A DNA stretch of 64,000 nt from RGIG3701 sp031553595 (GCA_031553595.1 JAVBLI010000005.1:251938-315937), one strand, 5' to 3'; positions 41,963-51,632 are shown, counted from the stretch's first letter. A program made the numbers and translations. The notes: a model not told the origin generated them from the sequence alone.

Positions 41963-43010
41963 TGCGGAGTAAGTCGTCTTCATCGCGTTCAGGCGTGGGC
42001 AGATGGGGGATTTTTTCGCAGATTTCGGGCGAGAAATACCGCACCGGGTTATGAAATTCGAAAGGCCCGGTCACGCCGTCCACGCACGCCAGGGCCAGCG
42101 CCGCCGCGGCGCCCACGGCCGTCTGAAGCGGTGAGGAAACCCACGCGTGGCGACCATTTTCTTTACAGAGTTCCAGAATTTCTTTCGCCGCCCGCAGCCC
42201 GCCGACACGCACGGGGTGAATTTTCAGGCAGTGGGCCGACTTCAGCCGCAGGGCCGTCTTCGCGGCATTCACGGACGTGATGCTTTCGTCCAGGCCGAGG
42301 GGCACGTGAATGATGTCCTGCAGGTCATAATGACCCACGAAATCGTCCGCCGCCAGGGGCTGCTCGAACATCCACGGCAGGTAATCCTGCACCTGGCAGA
42401 CACCGAGGATGTGTTTCGGCCGTAGGCCCGCCTCCGCGTCAATGTGTAGCGACTGGGCCGGCGCCACCATCCGCACCGCGTGCAGCATGCGGTGATCCCA
42501 CCCCGGACGGATTTTCAGCTCCAGATGTGCGTAACCCGCGGCGTATAAAGACTTTACATCATCCAGGAACGCGTCCCGGTCAATTTTTTCATACTCCTCC
42601 GCCGGGCGGTCAAGCACCGCGGAAAGCTCCTGGGACACGACTCCCGCCCCGAGCATTTCATAAAGCGGCACGCCTTTTCCACGGGCCGCCAGATCATGCC
42701 ACGCAATTTCGGCCGCCGCGAACGTGAACGGCTCCTCCGCCAGCCAGCCCAGCGCGTCCTCCAGCTCCTGCACATTCGAGAAGCTGGCCTGGTGCATTTT
42801 CGGTGAGAAATCCTCCGCCAGCGAACGATGCACCTCCGCAAGATTCATGCGCGGCGCACACGTGGCCGCCACCTCCGCGTACCCGAAATGCGTGCCGTCC
42901 CCCAGCCGCAGGATGATGGATTCAAGCGTCGTGTGCCAGCGATTTCCATAAAAATACGGCTTCAAAAGCGGCAGCGAAACAGAAAAAACGTCAAAAGTTT
43001 TGATGTACAT
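41901..43010 (-). CDS. enolase-superfamily MenC/N-acylamino acid racemase-like protein
   Basis: This 369-residue member of the mandelate racemase/muconate-lactonising group is closest to o-succinylbenzoate synthase (MenC, menaquinone synthesis) and N-acylamino acid racemase. Catalytic landmarks are AHLELKIRPGWD (base Lys), LHIDAEAG (metal Asp), MFEQPLAADDF (metal Glu), LGLDESI (metal Asp) and HCLKIHPVRVGGL (second Lys). The sequence alone does not decide between the two activities, and no other men gene is nearby. The C-terminus is encoded by the family F repeat and overlaps larB by 62 bp. Confidence 0.85.
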   Translation of the reverse strand: MYIKTFDVFSVSLPLLKPYFYGNRWHTTLESIILRLGDGTHFGYAEVAATCAPRMNLAEVHRSLAEDFSPKMHQASFSNVQELEDALGWLAEEPFTFAAAEIAWHDLAARGKGVPLYEMLGAGVVSQELSAVLDRPAEEYEKIDRDAFLDDVKSLYAAGYAHLELKIRPGWDHRMLHAVRMVAPAQSLHIDAEAGLRPKHILGVCQVQDYLPWMFEQPLAADDFVGHYDLQDIIHVPLGLDESITSVNAAKTALRLKSAHCLKIHPVRVGGLRAAKEILELCKENGRHAWVSSPLQTAVGAAAALALACVDGVTGPFEFHNPVRYFSPEICEKIPHLPTPERDEDDLLRITPAQKPGIGMEWNEMRNEK

Positions 43011-43027
43011 GGCGTGTTATGGAAAAG

Positions 43028-43729
43028 TCATTTCTTTTTTGGCAGACTCCAAATCCCCAATTTTTCCCGCTGCGCCGCCAGTTCCGCGCGCTGGAAGCGG
43101 TCTTTCATCTCGCGGGAATACGGAAACTCGGAGACGTAACGCCCCAGGCCATTCCGGATCAGCTCCTCATTCAAGAGCGAGTCGCCCAGCCAGATGTACG
43201 CCAGGTGCCGGCCGTAATGATCCTGCGCGTGCGAGTCGAATTCCAGCCGAACGGCGTTTCCGTTTTCTTCGACCCGGCGTTTCGTATACGCGGATGCTTC
43301 CGGTCCGAATGGCTCCACGGGATGATTCGGCTTCACCGTTTCCGGCGTGTCTACCCCCAAAAATCGCACGCGTGGGCCTTTTTTCACCCCCAAAAATTTC
43401 GGGTCCAGGATGAGCGTGTCTCCGTCCACCACGCGCTGGACGGGATACGTTCCGGGCTTCAGCGCGACCACACCGCCGGTGAATTTTTCCGCGTTTTGCG
43501 TCTGGCCCGCCTCATTTTCCGCGGCGTATTCATCATCTGGCCGAAGAGACGCGGAGTCCGTTCCGTCAGAGTAAAAATAAACCCCCAGGCACAGCAGCAG
43601 AATCAGAATGGCCAGCACGGGCGAAAACGCCGGCCGCTTCCGCTTCTGATCCTGCACGACTTTTTTCGCGACTTTCCCCACGGCTTTCGTCAGGGATTTC
43701 GGGATGAGGGACGTGTTTTTTTTTGCCAT
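43028..43729 (-). CDS. membrane-anchored thermonuclease-like (SNase) protein
   Basis: This 233-residue protein has a basic N-terminus, one membrane helix (VLAILILLLCLGVYFY, about 38-54), an acidic linker and a staphylococcal-nuclease fold. The active-site pattern is VQRVVDGDTLILD (Asp), VRFLGVDTPET (Arg/Asp), YTKRRVEENGNAV and DHYGRHLAYIWLG (Arg region). The catalytic Glu is expected in the DTPET loop. It may degrade nucleic acid in the periplasm. It lies 17 bp before the MenC-like gene. Confidence 0.88.
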   Translation of the reverse strand: MAKKNTSLIPKSLTKAVGKVAKKVVQDQKRKRPAFSPVLAILILLLCLGVYFYSDGTDSASLRPDDEYAAENEAGQTQNAEKFTGGVVALKPGTYPVQRVVDGDTLILDPKFLGVKKGPRVRFLGVDTPETVKPNHPVEPFGPEASAYTKRRVEENGNAVRLEFDSHAQDHYGRHLAYIWLGDSLLNEELIRNGLGRYVSEFPYSREMKDRFQRAELAAQREKLGIWSLPKKK

Positions 43730-43757
43730 GCGATTTTCACCAGTCCGTCAGGACGAT

Positions 43758-45917
43758 TTACTTAAACAGCATCCCGCAGTACCCCACCACCTGGCGTTTA
43801 TCGCCCGTGGCGTCCGCGCTGGTGCAGTATCCCACTGGAACCGCTTCATTTAGCGCGCCCAGCTCCCGGAGCGTCATCATCACTAGCGCCACCGGCAGGC
43901 AGCCGCACATGCTGACGTTTCCGTCATGGACGCACTGCAGCATTTTTTCCGGGTCACGCTCCATCATCGCGCGGATCACCGGGGCGTCTTTCTTCCGCGT
44001 CTCCAGATCCGTGGCGTAATGATTCATGTCGGTGGACGCGATCAGCAGCGGGCGCTGCGGGAGGGTGGAAATCCAGGCCGCGAGTTTTTTCGCCACTTCC
44101 GGCAGCCGCTGTTCCCAGCCGTGAAGCATCACGCCCAGGATGTGGGATCCGGGGGCCAGTTGCGCGATGATCGGCAGCAGCACTTCCACGGCGTGTTCCT
44201 GCTGGTGGGCCAGTGCGTCCACATGAAATTCCGGCACGGCTTTCGCCATCTGTTTCGCCATGGACGGGTCTCCCATCATGGATCGGCCGGGGAGTTTCCA
44301 TCTTTCGTAAGGCGAAATGGCCCATTCCACACCGGCGGCGCGGTGTTTCGGGGCGAAAATGAGCACACTTTTCGGGAAAACGATTTGCGCCAGGGTCTGG
44401 GCCGCCAGGCGCCCGGAGTATGTCCAGCCCGCGTGCGGCACCACCGCGCCGGCGTATTCCTCTTTCGGCCCCACCGCAAATTTTACCTCCCACGGCGCGA
44501 GTTCCACGGGCCCCGCCAGCGTCGCATCCGCATCCGTCGCGGCGTTTTCATCCGTACTTTCACCCACATTCTCATCCGCGCTGAACACGGACACTTCCGG
44601 ACGCGCATCATCATCCACGCCCGCCGCGAACATCCGGGCCAGCTCCGCCCGCATCTGCTTTTCATCCGCCGGATAAAACGCCCCGGCCACTGCCGGCATC
44701 CGCTCCGGCGCCTCAGAAACTGGGAGCTGCACCGTGCTGGTGATGAAAAATGGCTCTGTCGTGCGGACTTTCACGGTATACACCACGGTATCCTGGTCTG
44801 CCGGGAACTGGGAACGCTCCAGCGCGTCTGCCAGGAGTTCCGCCGGGCGCTTTTTCGGCTCAAAACACAGCGTCCACCGCCCGAAACGCTGGACGATCAC
44901 GCCCGTGTCCTTCACGTTCATGTTTTCCTTTTCCAAATCACACACCTCGGCGGTGCCCAGCGGATGAATGTCCCAGAAAACGCATAAAGACGCCTGGATG
45001 TTTTTCAGGCTGGGAATCTGGTGCCCTTTCAGCGACGCGGCGGCATTCTCCGCGATTTTCAGCAGGGACGCTTGCAGCGGCTCCTCGCCGTTAAAAGACG
45101 TGTGCGCACAGTCCATGTACTGATTCCGCATCTTCAGCCGCACGCACGCGCCATTCACCGGGCCGTCAAAAGCGCCGGGAAGGTAAATGTCCGGAATCGC
45201 GCCGGTGAGCATTTTCTCGATATTCTGATAACAGTGATCCGCCAGCCACGCCATGTTTCGGGCGTCCGGGCCGTGTTTTTCGTCATCTGGCGGGTCCAGC
45301 GGAATGGAATCGTCCAGCGCGTCTTTCAGATCGCCGACGATCGGATACCCCTCGAAACGGAAGATGGCCGTGCCCTCCTGCTGCCACGCGTGCGGCGGGA
45401 GCCCGGCTTTCACACACGTCTGCTCAAGAAACCGGATGGGATCCAGATGAAGCTCCAGCGCCACGCCGGGCAGCAGCAGCCCTCGCTGTTCCCCGCGGAA
45501 AACCTGTAAGCCGTGCTTCCCGATCTGGATGAATTTCGCGATTTCCAGCCCGTGCCCCACGATGCGCTCCGGCCCGCTGAGAATCCAGACCTCCATTTTC
45601 ATCTCGTGCAGCTCCCGGCTGTGAATCACCGGGAAACGGAAATCCTCGACCGCCGCCCGCAGCGCCGCCGCATCCAGCGCGTCCGCCAGGAACAGATTTT
45701 CACCCAGAAAACCGCAGCACGCGCGCAACTGCCCGAAACGTTTCAGGCTGACGAAAACGCCATAAACCGGGAACTCCCCGACGCCCGCCAGATCTTCCGG
45801 CGTGATCGTATTTGCCAGCCGGCACACGGAATACGCCACTTTTCGCCCCGCAGCCCGAAAAATCGCCTGTCTTTGCGCTTCCGAAAAATCCGGCCGAATA
45901 TTTACCATTTCATCCAT
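43758..45917 (-). CDS. AMMECR1-Memo fusion protein (AmmeMemoRadiSam A+B)
   Basis: This 719-residue fusion has an N-terminal AMMECR1 domain (GEFPVYGVFVSLKRFGQLRA, CCGFLGENLF, VIHSRELHEMKMEVWILSGP, KHGLQVFRGEQRGLLLPGVA). A second, degenerate middle region follows (about 215-400). The C-terminal Memo domain (about 430-719) has AGAFYPAD, GAVVPHAGWTYSGRLAAQTL, QQEHAVEVLLPII, LIASTDMNHYATD and the late CGCLPVALV. In the AmmeMemoRadiSam system these two act with a radical SAM partner; no gene with that specific signature is adjacent. The function is unknown, possibly dioxygenase-like. Confidence 0.9.
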   Translation of the reverse strand: MDEMVNIRPDFSEAQRQAIFRAAGRKVAYSVCRLANTITPEDLAGVGEFPVYGVFVSLKRFGQLRACCGFLGENLFLADALDAAALRAAVEDFRFPVIHSRELHEMKMEVWILSGPERIVGHGLEIAKFIQIGKHGLQVFRGEQRGLLLPGVALELHLDPIRFLEQTCVKAGLPPHAWQQEGTAIFRFEGYPIVGDLKDALDDSIPLDPPDDEKHGPDARNMAWLADHCYQNIEKMLTGAIPDIYLPGAFDGPVNGACVRLKMRNQYMDCAHTSFNGEEPLQASLLKIAENAAASLKGHQIPSLKNIQASLCVFWDIHPLGTAEVCDLEKENMNVKDTGVIVQRFGRWTLCFEPKKRPAELLADALERSQFPADQDTVVYTVKVRTTEPFFITSTVQLPVSEAPERMPAVAGAFYPADEKQMRAELARMFAAGVDDDARPEVSVFSADENVGESTDENAATDADATLAGPVELAPWEVKFAVGPKEEYAGAVVPHAGWTYSGRLAAQTLAQIVFPKSVLIFAPKHRAAGVEWAISPYERWKLPGRSMMGDPSMAKQMAKAVPEFHVDALAHQQEHAVEVLLPIIAQLAPGSHILGVMLHGWEQRLPEVAKKLAAWISTLPQRPLLIASTDMNHYATDLETRKKDAPVIRAMMERDPEKMLQCVHDGNVSMCGCLPVALVMMTLRELGALNEAVPVGYCTSADATGDKRQVVGYCGMLFK

Positions 45918-45965
45918 AATCGTGACCTTTCAAAGTAAACGCGCGGACGCCGCTCCCATTTCCTT

Positions 45966-46148
45966 GTCCCGGAGAGACGTAATATTTATAGAAAAAGGAT
46001 AAAATATGGATGTTTTCACCCCGTTAGGGGCGAGATGTTTATAGAAGGTCAGCATTTCCACAAACATCCCGCTCCTAACGAAACGGTGAGATTCCATTTG
46101 TATTCCTTTTCTATAAACATTACGTCCCTTCCGGGACGAGGAAGGACA
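45966..46148. repeat. family J inverted repeat
   Basis: GTCCCGGAGAGACGTAATAT and CACCCCGTTAGGGGCGAGAT, then GTTTATAGAA face ACATCCCGCTCCTAACG, TTCTATAAACATTACGTCCC and TTCCGGGAC. It fills most of the 273 bp gap between the Memo fusion start and the mlaD stop. Confidence 0.88.
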
Positions 46149-46190
46149 TTCCCCGCACTTCTTACCAGTTTACCCTATTTTCAAAGAAAA

Positions 46191-47729
46191 TTAAAGAGCC
46201 ACCCGGGCCTGATAATGATTTCCTGTGGGAGTGGCCTGTTTTAACCGCGCGCCGTTATAAACCACCGGCTCGGATGCAGCCCCTCCCGCCGGGTATCCGC
46301 CAGCGTTTCCACCGCCGGAGACGGGGCCGTCGGAAATCACTTCATATTCGCCGCGCTGAAACACGTCCTGCGGGATGCCTAGCGTCTCGGCCGTCACCGC
46401 CGGCGACGTGCCGTTTCCGCTCGGGGCACGCGGCGTGGCGGCTTTCATTTTCCCCGCGTAATCGTTTCCGGGTGCGGGATTCGTCTGATAACCGTGCTTC
46501 GGACACGTGGGCTGCGTGGTGTTATAAAAATCCAGATTGCCGTACGTACCGCTTCCGCCGTAATTTTTCACGCCCCGCGGCGGCGGCACGTCTTTCCCCG
46601 AGGCGCCGGAGTTCGGGAACAGTGCCCCGCGAACGCCCAGCAGTTCCGGGTGCTGTGCGATTTTCTCGGAAAACACCTGCGCGTTATACACGATCGGCTC
46701 CAATTGCTGCGAAAGGTGGTTCACGCGGTCCATGGTCTGGAAAAGTTTGTCGTACGCCGAGCGGTCGCGCAGCAACAGGCCCACGGTACCGTTCGGATTG
46801 ACCATCGCGTCGGTGAAAACGTCCAGATTTTGGAGAATATTATCGATATTTCCCAGCCAGATTTCAGTTTTGGAGGCCAGCGGGTCGGTGATTTTCAGCA
46901 CGTTGGTCAGGGCTTTGTCCGCCAGGCCCAGCGAATGATCCATTTTCCCCGACATCTGTTCCATGGTATCGTTGAGGCGGCCGGTGGCCGAGTTGATATT
47001 CGTCCGCAGCGAATCCACGGTCGCGTCCATTTTATCCATGGTTTTCGGCAGCCGCACGATCGTCGCGCGGACGCTTTCCTGGAGTTCGTCGTCGTTAATC
47101 AGTCCGGAGATGTCCTTCACGAACGCGTGCGAATCCGCGATCATCTGGCTCGTGTTCTGGATCATGGCTTTCACGTTCTGGCGGTTTTCCTGGATCATTT
47201 CGTCCGCCGAGCCGGCCACTTTCTCCAACTTGCTTGCCGCGTGGCTGACATCCGTGATGGCGGTGGCCATGCGTTCCTGGAATTTCTCGATCAGGGCCAC
47301 CGGGTCGAACGCGATTTTTCCCTGCAGTGTTTCTCCTTTTTCCACGCGCCTATCCGAAATCGCCGGATTCTCCGGGTCATACGGGATTCTCACCATGTTC
47401 AGGTACGCGTCGCCCAGGAGCTTGGTCGTCAGCTGGCACTGCTGATTGTGATACAGCGGCCTGCCGTCGATGATCGCCGTGACCAGGACGCCCTCTTCGC
47501 CGTTCTCATTCATCAGATCCACCTTCTTCACCCGGCCGATCAGCAGCCCGCTCTGGTAAATGGGCGTATTCTCCACCACACCCGGCGCGTCGTCGAGCTT
47601 AATATAAATCGTATAACCGGGGCTGAGGAAATTTTTATGCGTTCCGAGAAACGTCAGCATGATCACCACGATCACAAGACTGGCCAGCACCGCCGCCCCG
47701 AGTCTTAATTGCATCGTTCGTTCATCCAT
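46191..47729 (-). CDS. mlaD: MlaD-like MCE lipid-transport protein
   Basis: This 512-residue MCE protein would bind phospholipids in the periplasm for the ABC transporter. It has an N-terminal membrane helix (GAAVLASLVIVVIMLTFLG), an MCE domain at about 38-125 (VVENTPIYQSGLLIGRVKKV, then LTTKLLGDAYLNMVRIP) and a long helical region to about 370. A Gly/Pro-rich tail follows. It is longer than E. coli MlaD and resembles MlaD homologues with extended helical parts. It is transcribed after mlaE and mlaF. Confidence 0.88.
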   Translation of the reverse strand: MDERTMQLRLGAAVLASLVIVVIMLTFLGTHKNFLSPGYTIYIKLDDAPGVVENTPIYQSGLLIGRVKKVDLMNENGEEGVLVTAIIDGRPLYHNQQCQLTTKLLGDAYLNMVRIPYDPENPAISDRRVEKGETLQGKIAFDPVALIEKFQERMATAITDVSHAASKLEKVAGSADEMIQENRQNVKAMIQNTSQMIADSHAFVKDISGLINDDELQESVRATIVRLPKTMDKMDATVDSLRTNINSATGRLNDTMEQMSGKMDHSLGLADKALTNVLKITDPLASKTEIWLGNIDNILQNLDVFTDAMVNPNGTVGLLLRDRSAYDKLFQTMDRVNHLSQQLEPIVYNAQVFSEKIAQHPELLGVRGALFPNSGASGKDVPPPRGVKNYGGSGTYGNLDFYNTTQPTCPKHGYQTNPAPGNDYAGKMKAATPRAPSGNGTSPAVTAETLGIPQDVFQRGEYEVISDGPVSGGGNAGGYPAGGAASEPVVYNGARLKQATPTGNHYQARVAL

Positions 47730-47758
47730 CGAAATTCTCCTAATTTATATGTGCCAAA

Positions 47759-47926
47759 TGAGCCGCACGTGAAGCGCAGCGTAACTTGCGGGTCGGGTGG
47801 TGGCTTGCTAAAGCGTGGAATCGAATCGCAGCGGTCTGTTGAAGCCTGAATTCAGGTGCATGAAGCGGCGCGGTCACACGCTTCCACGCGTTCCGCAAGT
47901 TACGCTGCGCTCCCCTCGCGGCTCAT
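47759..47926. repeat. family K inverted repeat between mlaF and mlaD
   Basis: TGAGCCGCACGTGAAGCGCA and GCGTAACTTGCGG are mirrored by CCGCAAGTTACGCTGCGCTC and CCCTCGCGGCTCA. The inner arms include GCGTGGAA / TTCCACGC. The arm directly follows the mlaF TGA stop. Confidence 0.88.
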
Positions 47927-48720
47927 CAATTTTCCTTCATTCTGTCCGCCCCGTCTCCGGTGATAAACTGCCGGACGCGGATGTCGGGGCACGCGTCCAT
48001 GGCTTCCGGTTTTCCGTCGAATAAAATCTGCGGCTCGTCGTCCCGCAGACGTGCCAGCGGATAAAGCATGATCACGCGGTCAGCTACCTTCCGCACCGTA
48101 CTCATGTCGTGCGTCACCACCACGCTGGTTACTGGGTGCTCCACGCTCGTGCGGAGGATCAGCTCGTTAATGACGTCCGTCATGATTGGGTCCAGGCCCG
48201 TGGTCGGCTCGTCGTAAAGCATCATCTCCGGGTTCATCACCAGGGCTCGCGCCAGGCCCACGCGCTTCCGCATGCCGCCGGAAAGCTCGGCCGGTTTACG
48301 CGACAAAACGTTTTCCTTTAACCCCACCTCCTGCAGCAGTTTGCGGATGACGGTCAGCACGTCCGCCTCCGTTTCTTTCGTGTGCTGCACGCGCGGAAAC
48401 GCGAGATTCTGCTGGATGGTCATGCTGTCGAAAAGGGCCGCCTGCTGGAAAACGAAACCGAAACGGGTGCGTTCTTTGGCCAGGTTATCCTCCGTCATGC
48501 GGGATAAATCCTGCCCGTCGAAAAGGACGTGGCCGAAGGTCGGCCGCTGCAGTGCGATGATGTTTTTCAGCAGCACCGTCTTCCCGCATCCGCTCTCGCC
48601 GATGATCGCCACGGTCTCGCCGCGCGCCACGGTGAAATTCAAATCGCGCAGCACCGTCTGTCGGCCGAACCGCACGGTCAGCTTGCGAATGGCGAGGATG
48701 GGCTTTTTCTCATGATTCAT
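47926..48720 (-). CDS. mlaF: MlaF-like ABC transporter ATPase
   Basis: This 264-residue ATPase has Walker A GESGCGKTVLLKN, a Q loop (FVFQQAALFDS), the signature LSGGMRKRVGLARAL, Walker B MLYDEPTTGLDP and the H loop VVVTHDMSTVRKVADR. The wording around the signature (PAELSGGMRKR) is typical of Mla/Ttg2-type phospholipid transport ATPases. It works with the permease 125 bp upstream and the MCE protein downstream. Confidence 0.93.
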   Translation of the reverse strand: MNHEKKPILAIRKLTVRFGRQTVLRDLNFTVARGETVAIIGESGCGKTVLLKNIIALQRPTFGHVLFDGQDLSRMTEDNLAKERTRFGFVFQQAALFDSMTIQQNLAFPRVQHTKETEADVLTVIRKLLQEVGLKENVLSRKPAELSGGMRKRVGLARALVMNPEMMLYDEPTTGLDPIMTDVINELILRTSVEHPVTSVVVTHDMSTVRKVADRVIMLYPLARLRDDEPQILFDGKPEAMDACPDIRVRQFITGDGADRMKEN

Positions 48721-48739
48721 GACGGAACGGTGCGAGGGG

Positions 48740-48842
48740 ACAATAGATAATTGATAATTGACAATTGACTGCGTAGTGCAAAATTTCAGGCCGATGGTTC
48801 GCTTGCGATAATTATCAATTATCCATTGTCAATTATCAATTT
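48740..48842. repeat. family D inverted periodic repeat between mlaE and mlaF
   Basis: ATAATTGATAATTGACAATT faces TAATTATCAATTATCCATTG and TCAATTATCAAT. The right arm ends 4 bp from the mlaE stop. Confidence 0.9.
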
Positions 48843-48845
48843 CAT

Positions 48846-50402
48846 TTACAGTTTTTTCGGGCCGGTGGAAATGAAGGCCAGGTTGACGGAGTCCAAAATA
48901 ATGCCCAGGGCCAGGTCGAGCATGAGGATCGTGACGAAGGAAAATACGAACGCCTCGGTGGCGGCTTTTCCCACACCTTCCGCTCCCGCACGGCTGTTAA
49001 ACCCGCGGTGACAGCCGATGAGGCCGATGGCTGCTCCGAAAAAGACGCTCTTGAAAACGCCGATGAAAATGTCGAAACTTCCGACGATTTTATTCGAGTT
49101 GGTGAGGTAAAAATGCCAGTCCACGCCGTATACCCACACGGATAAGTACGCGCCGCCGACGATTCCCATGAAGTCCGCGACGATCGTCAGCACCGGAATG
49201 AGCATCATACAGCCCAAAAATCGCGGCACGACCAAGTAATGCACCGGATTCACGCCCATGCTGCTCATGGCGTCGATCTGCTCGGTGACGCGCATCGTGC
49301 CCAGCTCCGCGGCCATGCTGCTGCCGATGCGCCCCGCGAGCATCGTCGCCGCAAGCACGGGGCCCAGCTCCCGTACCAACGAGAGGTTAATCAGGGCCCC
49401 CATCCGCGTTTCGAGGTAAAAATCCTTCAACTGATGGTAACTCTGCACGGAAAGCACCATGCCGATGAACGTGCCCGTCAGCGCGATGACCGGCAGACTC
49501 ATGATCCCGATTTCATACATGCACGGCAGGAGCGTCCCCCGCCGCGGGAATCGGAGCATCCACCAGACCACCTGGCACGCGAAATACGTGAAATTACCCA
49601 AATTGCAGATCCAATTTTCGATCTGCGCCCCGATTCGCGTCATGTACCCGATCAGCCCGCCCGGCAGCGGGATTTCCGGCGCCAGCGGGGGGATATAATC
49701 CGGTATGTTATCATCTAATTCCGGTATGGGAATCTCCGCCGTGGCCGGTTTTTTCACTTTTTCCACCTCGGGCGGCACACGCTCCGGCTCCGATTTTGTC
49801 TCGGGTGCCGGTTCCGGTTCTGTTTCCGCCGGCGCGACTGAAATCTCCTGCGGAAACGCCACCGCGGCATCCTTAACCGCGATTTCCTCCGGAATTTCCT
49901 CGGAAACCGGCTCAGCGGGCACTTTCGGCGATTTCGGCACGTAAAGCATGTTCGGATGCTGCTCCAGTGCCTGACGAATTTCGTCCAAAATCGGCTCGCC
50001 CAGCCCCGCGCCCCGCATCATCTGCTGATAATCCGCAGGCGTGAGTTCTTCCGCGGGTTTTCCCTCAAAAAACGTATCCGGGAAAAATTTTACCGGCTCC
50101 GAAGAAGCCGTTTCACGTCCGGAAGCGGGGAGTTCCTGGACGATTTCTTCCGCTGTGCTGAGGATTCGTTCGTCCGCACCCGGTGGCGTAATTTTAATGG
50201 GGCCCGTCACGCGCCGGAAGGCTAATTTTGGCGGTGGCTCCGCGCTGGGCTGACTGGATGATTTTTGTTCTTGCGGTAACTCTGCATCTTTTCTATTTTC
50301 CGCGTCATTAGGCACATCCACCCCCGACGCTTCGGCGTCCGGCGCACCATCCTCGCGCATGTCACGAGGTTTTTTCTCCTGGTCTTCGGGAAAATGGCTC
50401 AT
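48846..50402 (-). CDS. mlaE: MlaE-like ABC transporter permease with long acidic N-terminal extension
   Basis: This 518-residue protein has a C-terminal permease domain of about 260 residues (MYEIGIMSLPVIALTGTFIG, LVRELGPVLAATMLAGRIGS, AAELGTMRVTEQIDAMSSMG, NPVHYLVVPRF) that is standard MlaE. The first 230 residues are Pro/Glu/Ala-rich and disordered, an extension absent from classical MlaE, which has about 260 residues. The extension would face the cytoplasm. No clear Shine-Dalgarno precedes the ATG. It heads the mlaE-mlaF-mlaD operon. Confidence 0.9.
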   Translation of the reverse strand: MSHFPEDQEKKPRDMREDGAPDAEASGVDVPNDAENRKDAELPQEQKSSSQPSAEPPPKLAFRRVTGPIKITPPGADERILSTAEEIVQELPASGRETASSEPVKFFPDTFFEGKPAEELTPADYQQMMRGAGLGEPILDEIRQALEQHPNMLYVPKSPKVPAEPVSEEIPEEIAVKDAAVAFPQEISVAPAETEPEPAPETKSEPERVPPEVEKVKKPATAEIPIPELDDNIPDYIPPLAPEIPLPGGLIGYMTRIGAQIENWICNLGNFTYFACQVVWWMLRFPRRGTLLPCMYEIGIMSLPVIALTGTFIGMVLSVQSYHQLKDFYLETRMGALINLSLVRELGPVLAATMLAGRIGSSMAAELGTMRVTEQIDAMSSMGVNPVHYLVVPRFLGCMMLIPVLTIVADFMGIVGGAYLSVWVYGVDWHFYLTNSNKIVGSFDIFIGVFKSVFFGAAIGLIGCHRGFNSRAGAEGVGKAATEAFVFSFVTILMLDLALGIILDSVNLAFISTGPKKL

Positions 50403-50609
50403 TACTTGAATCGCATATAGGGAAAATCAGACACTAATGGCAGACATTATTAGATATATCGACTGTTTCGAATGTAGCGATTAGCAAAAAGGTGGGAATT
50501 ACAGTGAAGAACTGGCCAGTGGCGTGTGGGCTGACTCATTTTCTCCGAAAAAGCAGAGAAAGAGAGAAATGGGGCGAATGCGTAAAACGTCGTATCGCAG
50601 TATTCGCAG

Positions 50610-50640
50610 AAAAAAAGAGGTTTCTTCTGATAGAAACCCC
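50610..50640 (-). terminator. Rho-independent terminator of the DUF1559 gene
   Basis: On the minus strand GGTTTC, an 8 nt loop and GAAACC are followed by CTCTTTTTTT, about 30 bp after the stop. The remaining 50403-50609 shows nothing recognisable. Confidence 0.75.
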
Positions 50641-50669
50641 TGTGTGCATGTTTGTTGTGTGAAAAACGG

Positions 50670-51632
50670 CTATTTTATCGGTTTAACATCGCTTTCTGAA
50701 ACGGAATAGCCGTCTTTTCGGTTGGTTAAGCGTGAAAGAATCGTTGGGTCGATCGTGTAATTGAGCTTGGCGAGGTGACCATCACAGAAGACCATGTGGA
50801 TGCCCGTGGGGTGGGCCGAGCCGAAATAAGTGACGCCCTCCCAGCCTTCCCGGTCGCGATAAATGGTTTTTGCGTCGCCGGAAACGCGCAAGCTGTCGAA
50901 ATTTCGCCCTGCCAGGAAGCAGTCGTCATCGCCGCCGTCGTCGACGGACTGATCGCGCGACACGTTGATGTTCAGGTGTTTCTCGCCGAGGAGGCATGTT
51001 TTCGAGAGGCCGTCGGTGACGTCGTGGTCGTAAATCGTACTAAAAGTAAAAATCACGCCGCCGGAATTATAGCAGCTGTCGTGGTCGACTTCCGGGCTGC
51101 CGATGTCGCCGGAATTGGCGGCGTAATCGGTTTTGGAAGTTAAATATGGATTATTACCTTGCTGGTCGTCGCCGATGACTTCACGGGTGAGGGAGCGGTA
51201 AAGCTCGGGTTTTCGGCGGCTCGGGCAGTAAAAAAACGGCACTGGGGTTTTGCACCGCTCCAGCAGGCCGGCATTTTTGACGTTTCCGATACCCACGAAG
51301 TCGGCGATGCAGAAGGGCCAGCCGCCTCGCTGGGCTGCGGAAGTTACGCCGCCGATCTGCCCGGCCGTCCCACGATTCACGTCGCCGATATGCCGGTAAT
51401 CCTCCCCGCCGGTGGGAAAACGTCCGTTATTGGCGGTGTTATGCGTCAACATGCCCCGCGAGAGGTTCATGAGATGCGTCTTACACGTCATCTGTCGAGC
51501 CGTTTCCCGCGCACTGTTAACCGCCGGCATGACCAACGACATCAGGATGCCGATGATCGTGATGACGATCAGCAACTCGACGAGTGTAAACCCCGTTTTT
51601 TTCGTCATGTGACAAGAAGATTTTTGAACCAT
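50670..51632 (-). CDS. DUF1559 pilin-like secreted protein
   Basis: This protein of about 320 residues has a type IV prepilin leader (TKKTGFTLVELLIVITIIGI, then LMSLVMPAVNSARE) and the DUF1559 region with CPSRR, TDYAANSGD and the terminal FGSAHPTGIHMVFCDGHLAK. These planctomycete proteins occur in large families and probably form pseudopilus or surface structures. The start at 51632 has GGGAG upstream; an ATG 5 codons earlier is possible. A terminator follows. Confidence 0.92.
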   Translation of the reverse strand: MVQKSSCHMTKKTGFTLVELLIVITIIGILMSLVMPAVNSARETARQMTCKTHLMNLSRGMLTHNTANNGRFPTGGEDYRHIGDVNRGTAGQIGGVTSAAQRGGWPFCIADFVGIGNVKNAGLLERCKTPVPFFYCPSRRKPELYRSLTREVIGDDQQGNNPYLTSKTDYAANSGDIGSPEVDHDSCYNSGGVIFTFSTIYDHDVTDGLSKTCLLGEKHLNINVSRDQSVDDGGDDDCFLAGRNFDSLRVSGDAKTIYRDREGWEGVTYFGSAHPTGIHMVFCDGHLAKLNYTIDPTILSRLTNRKDGYSVSESDVKPIK

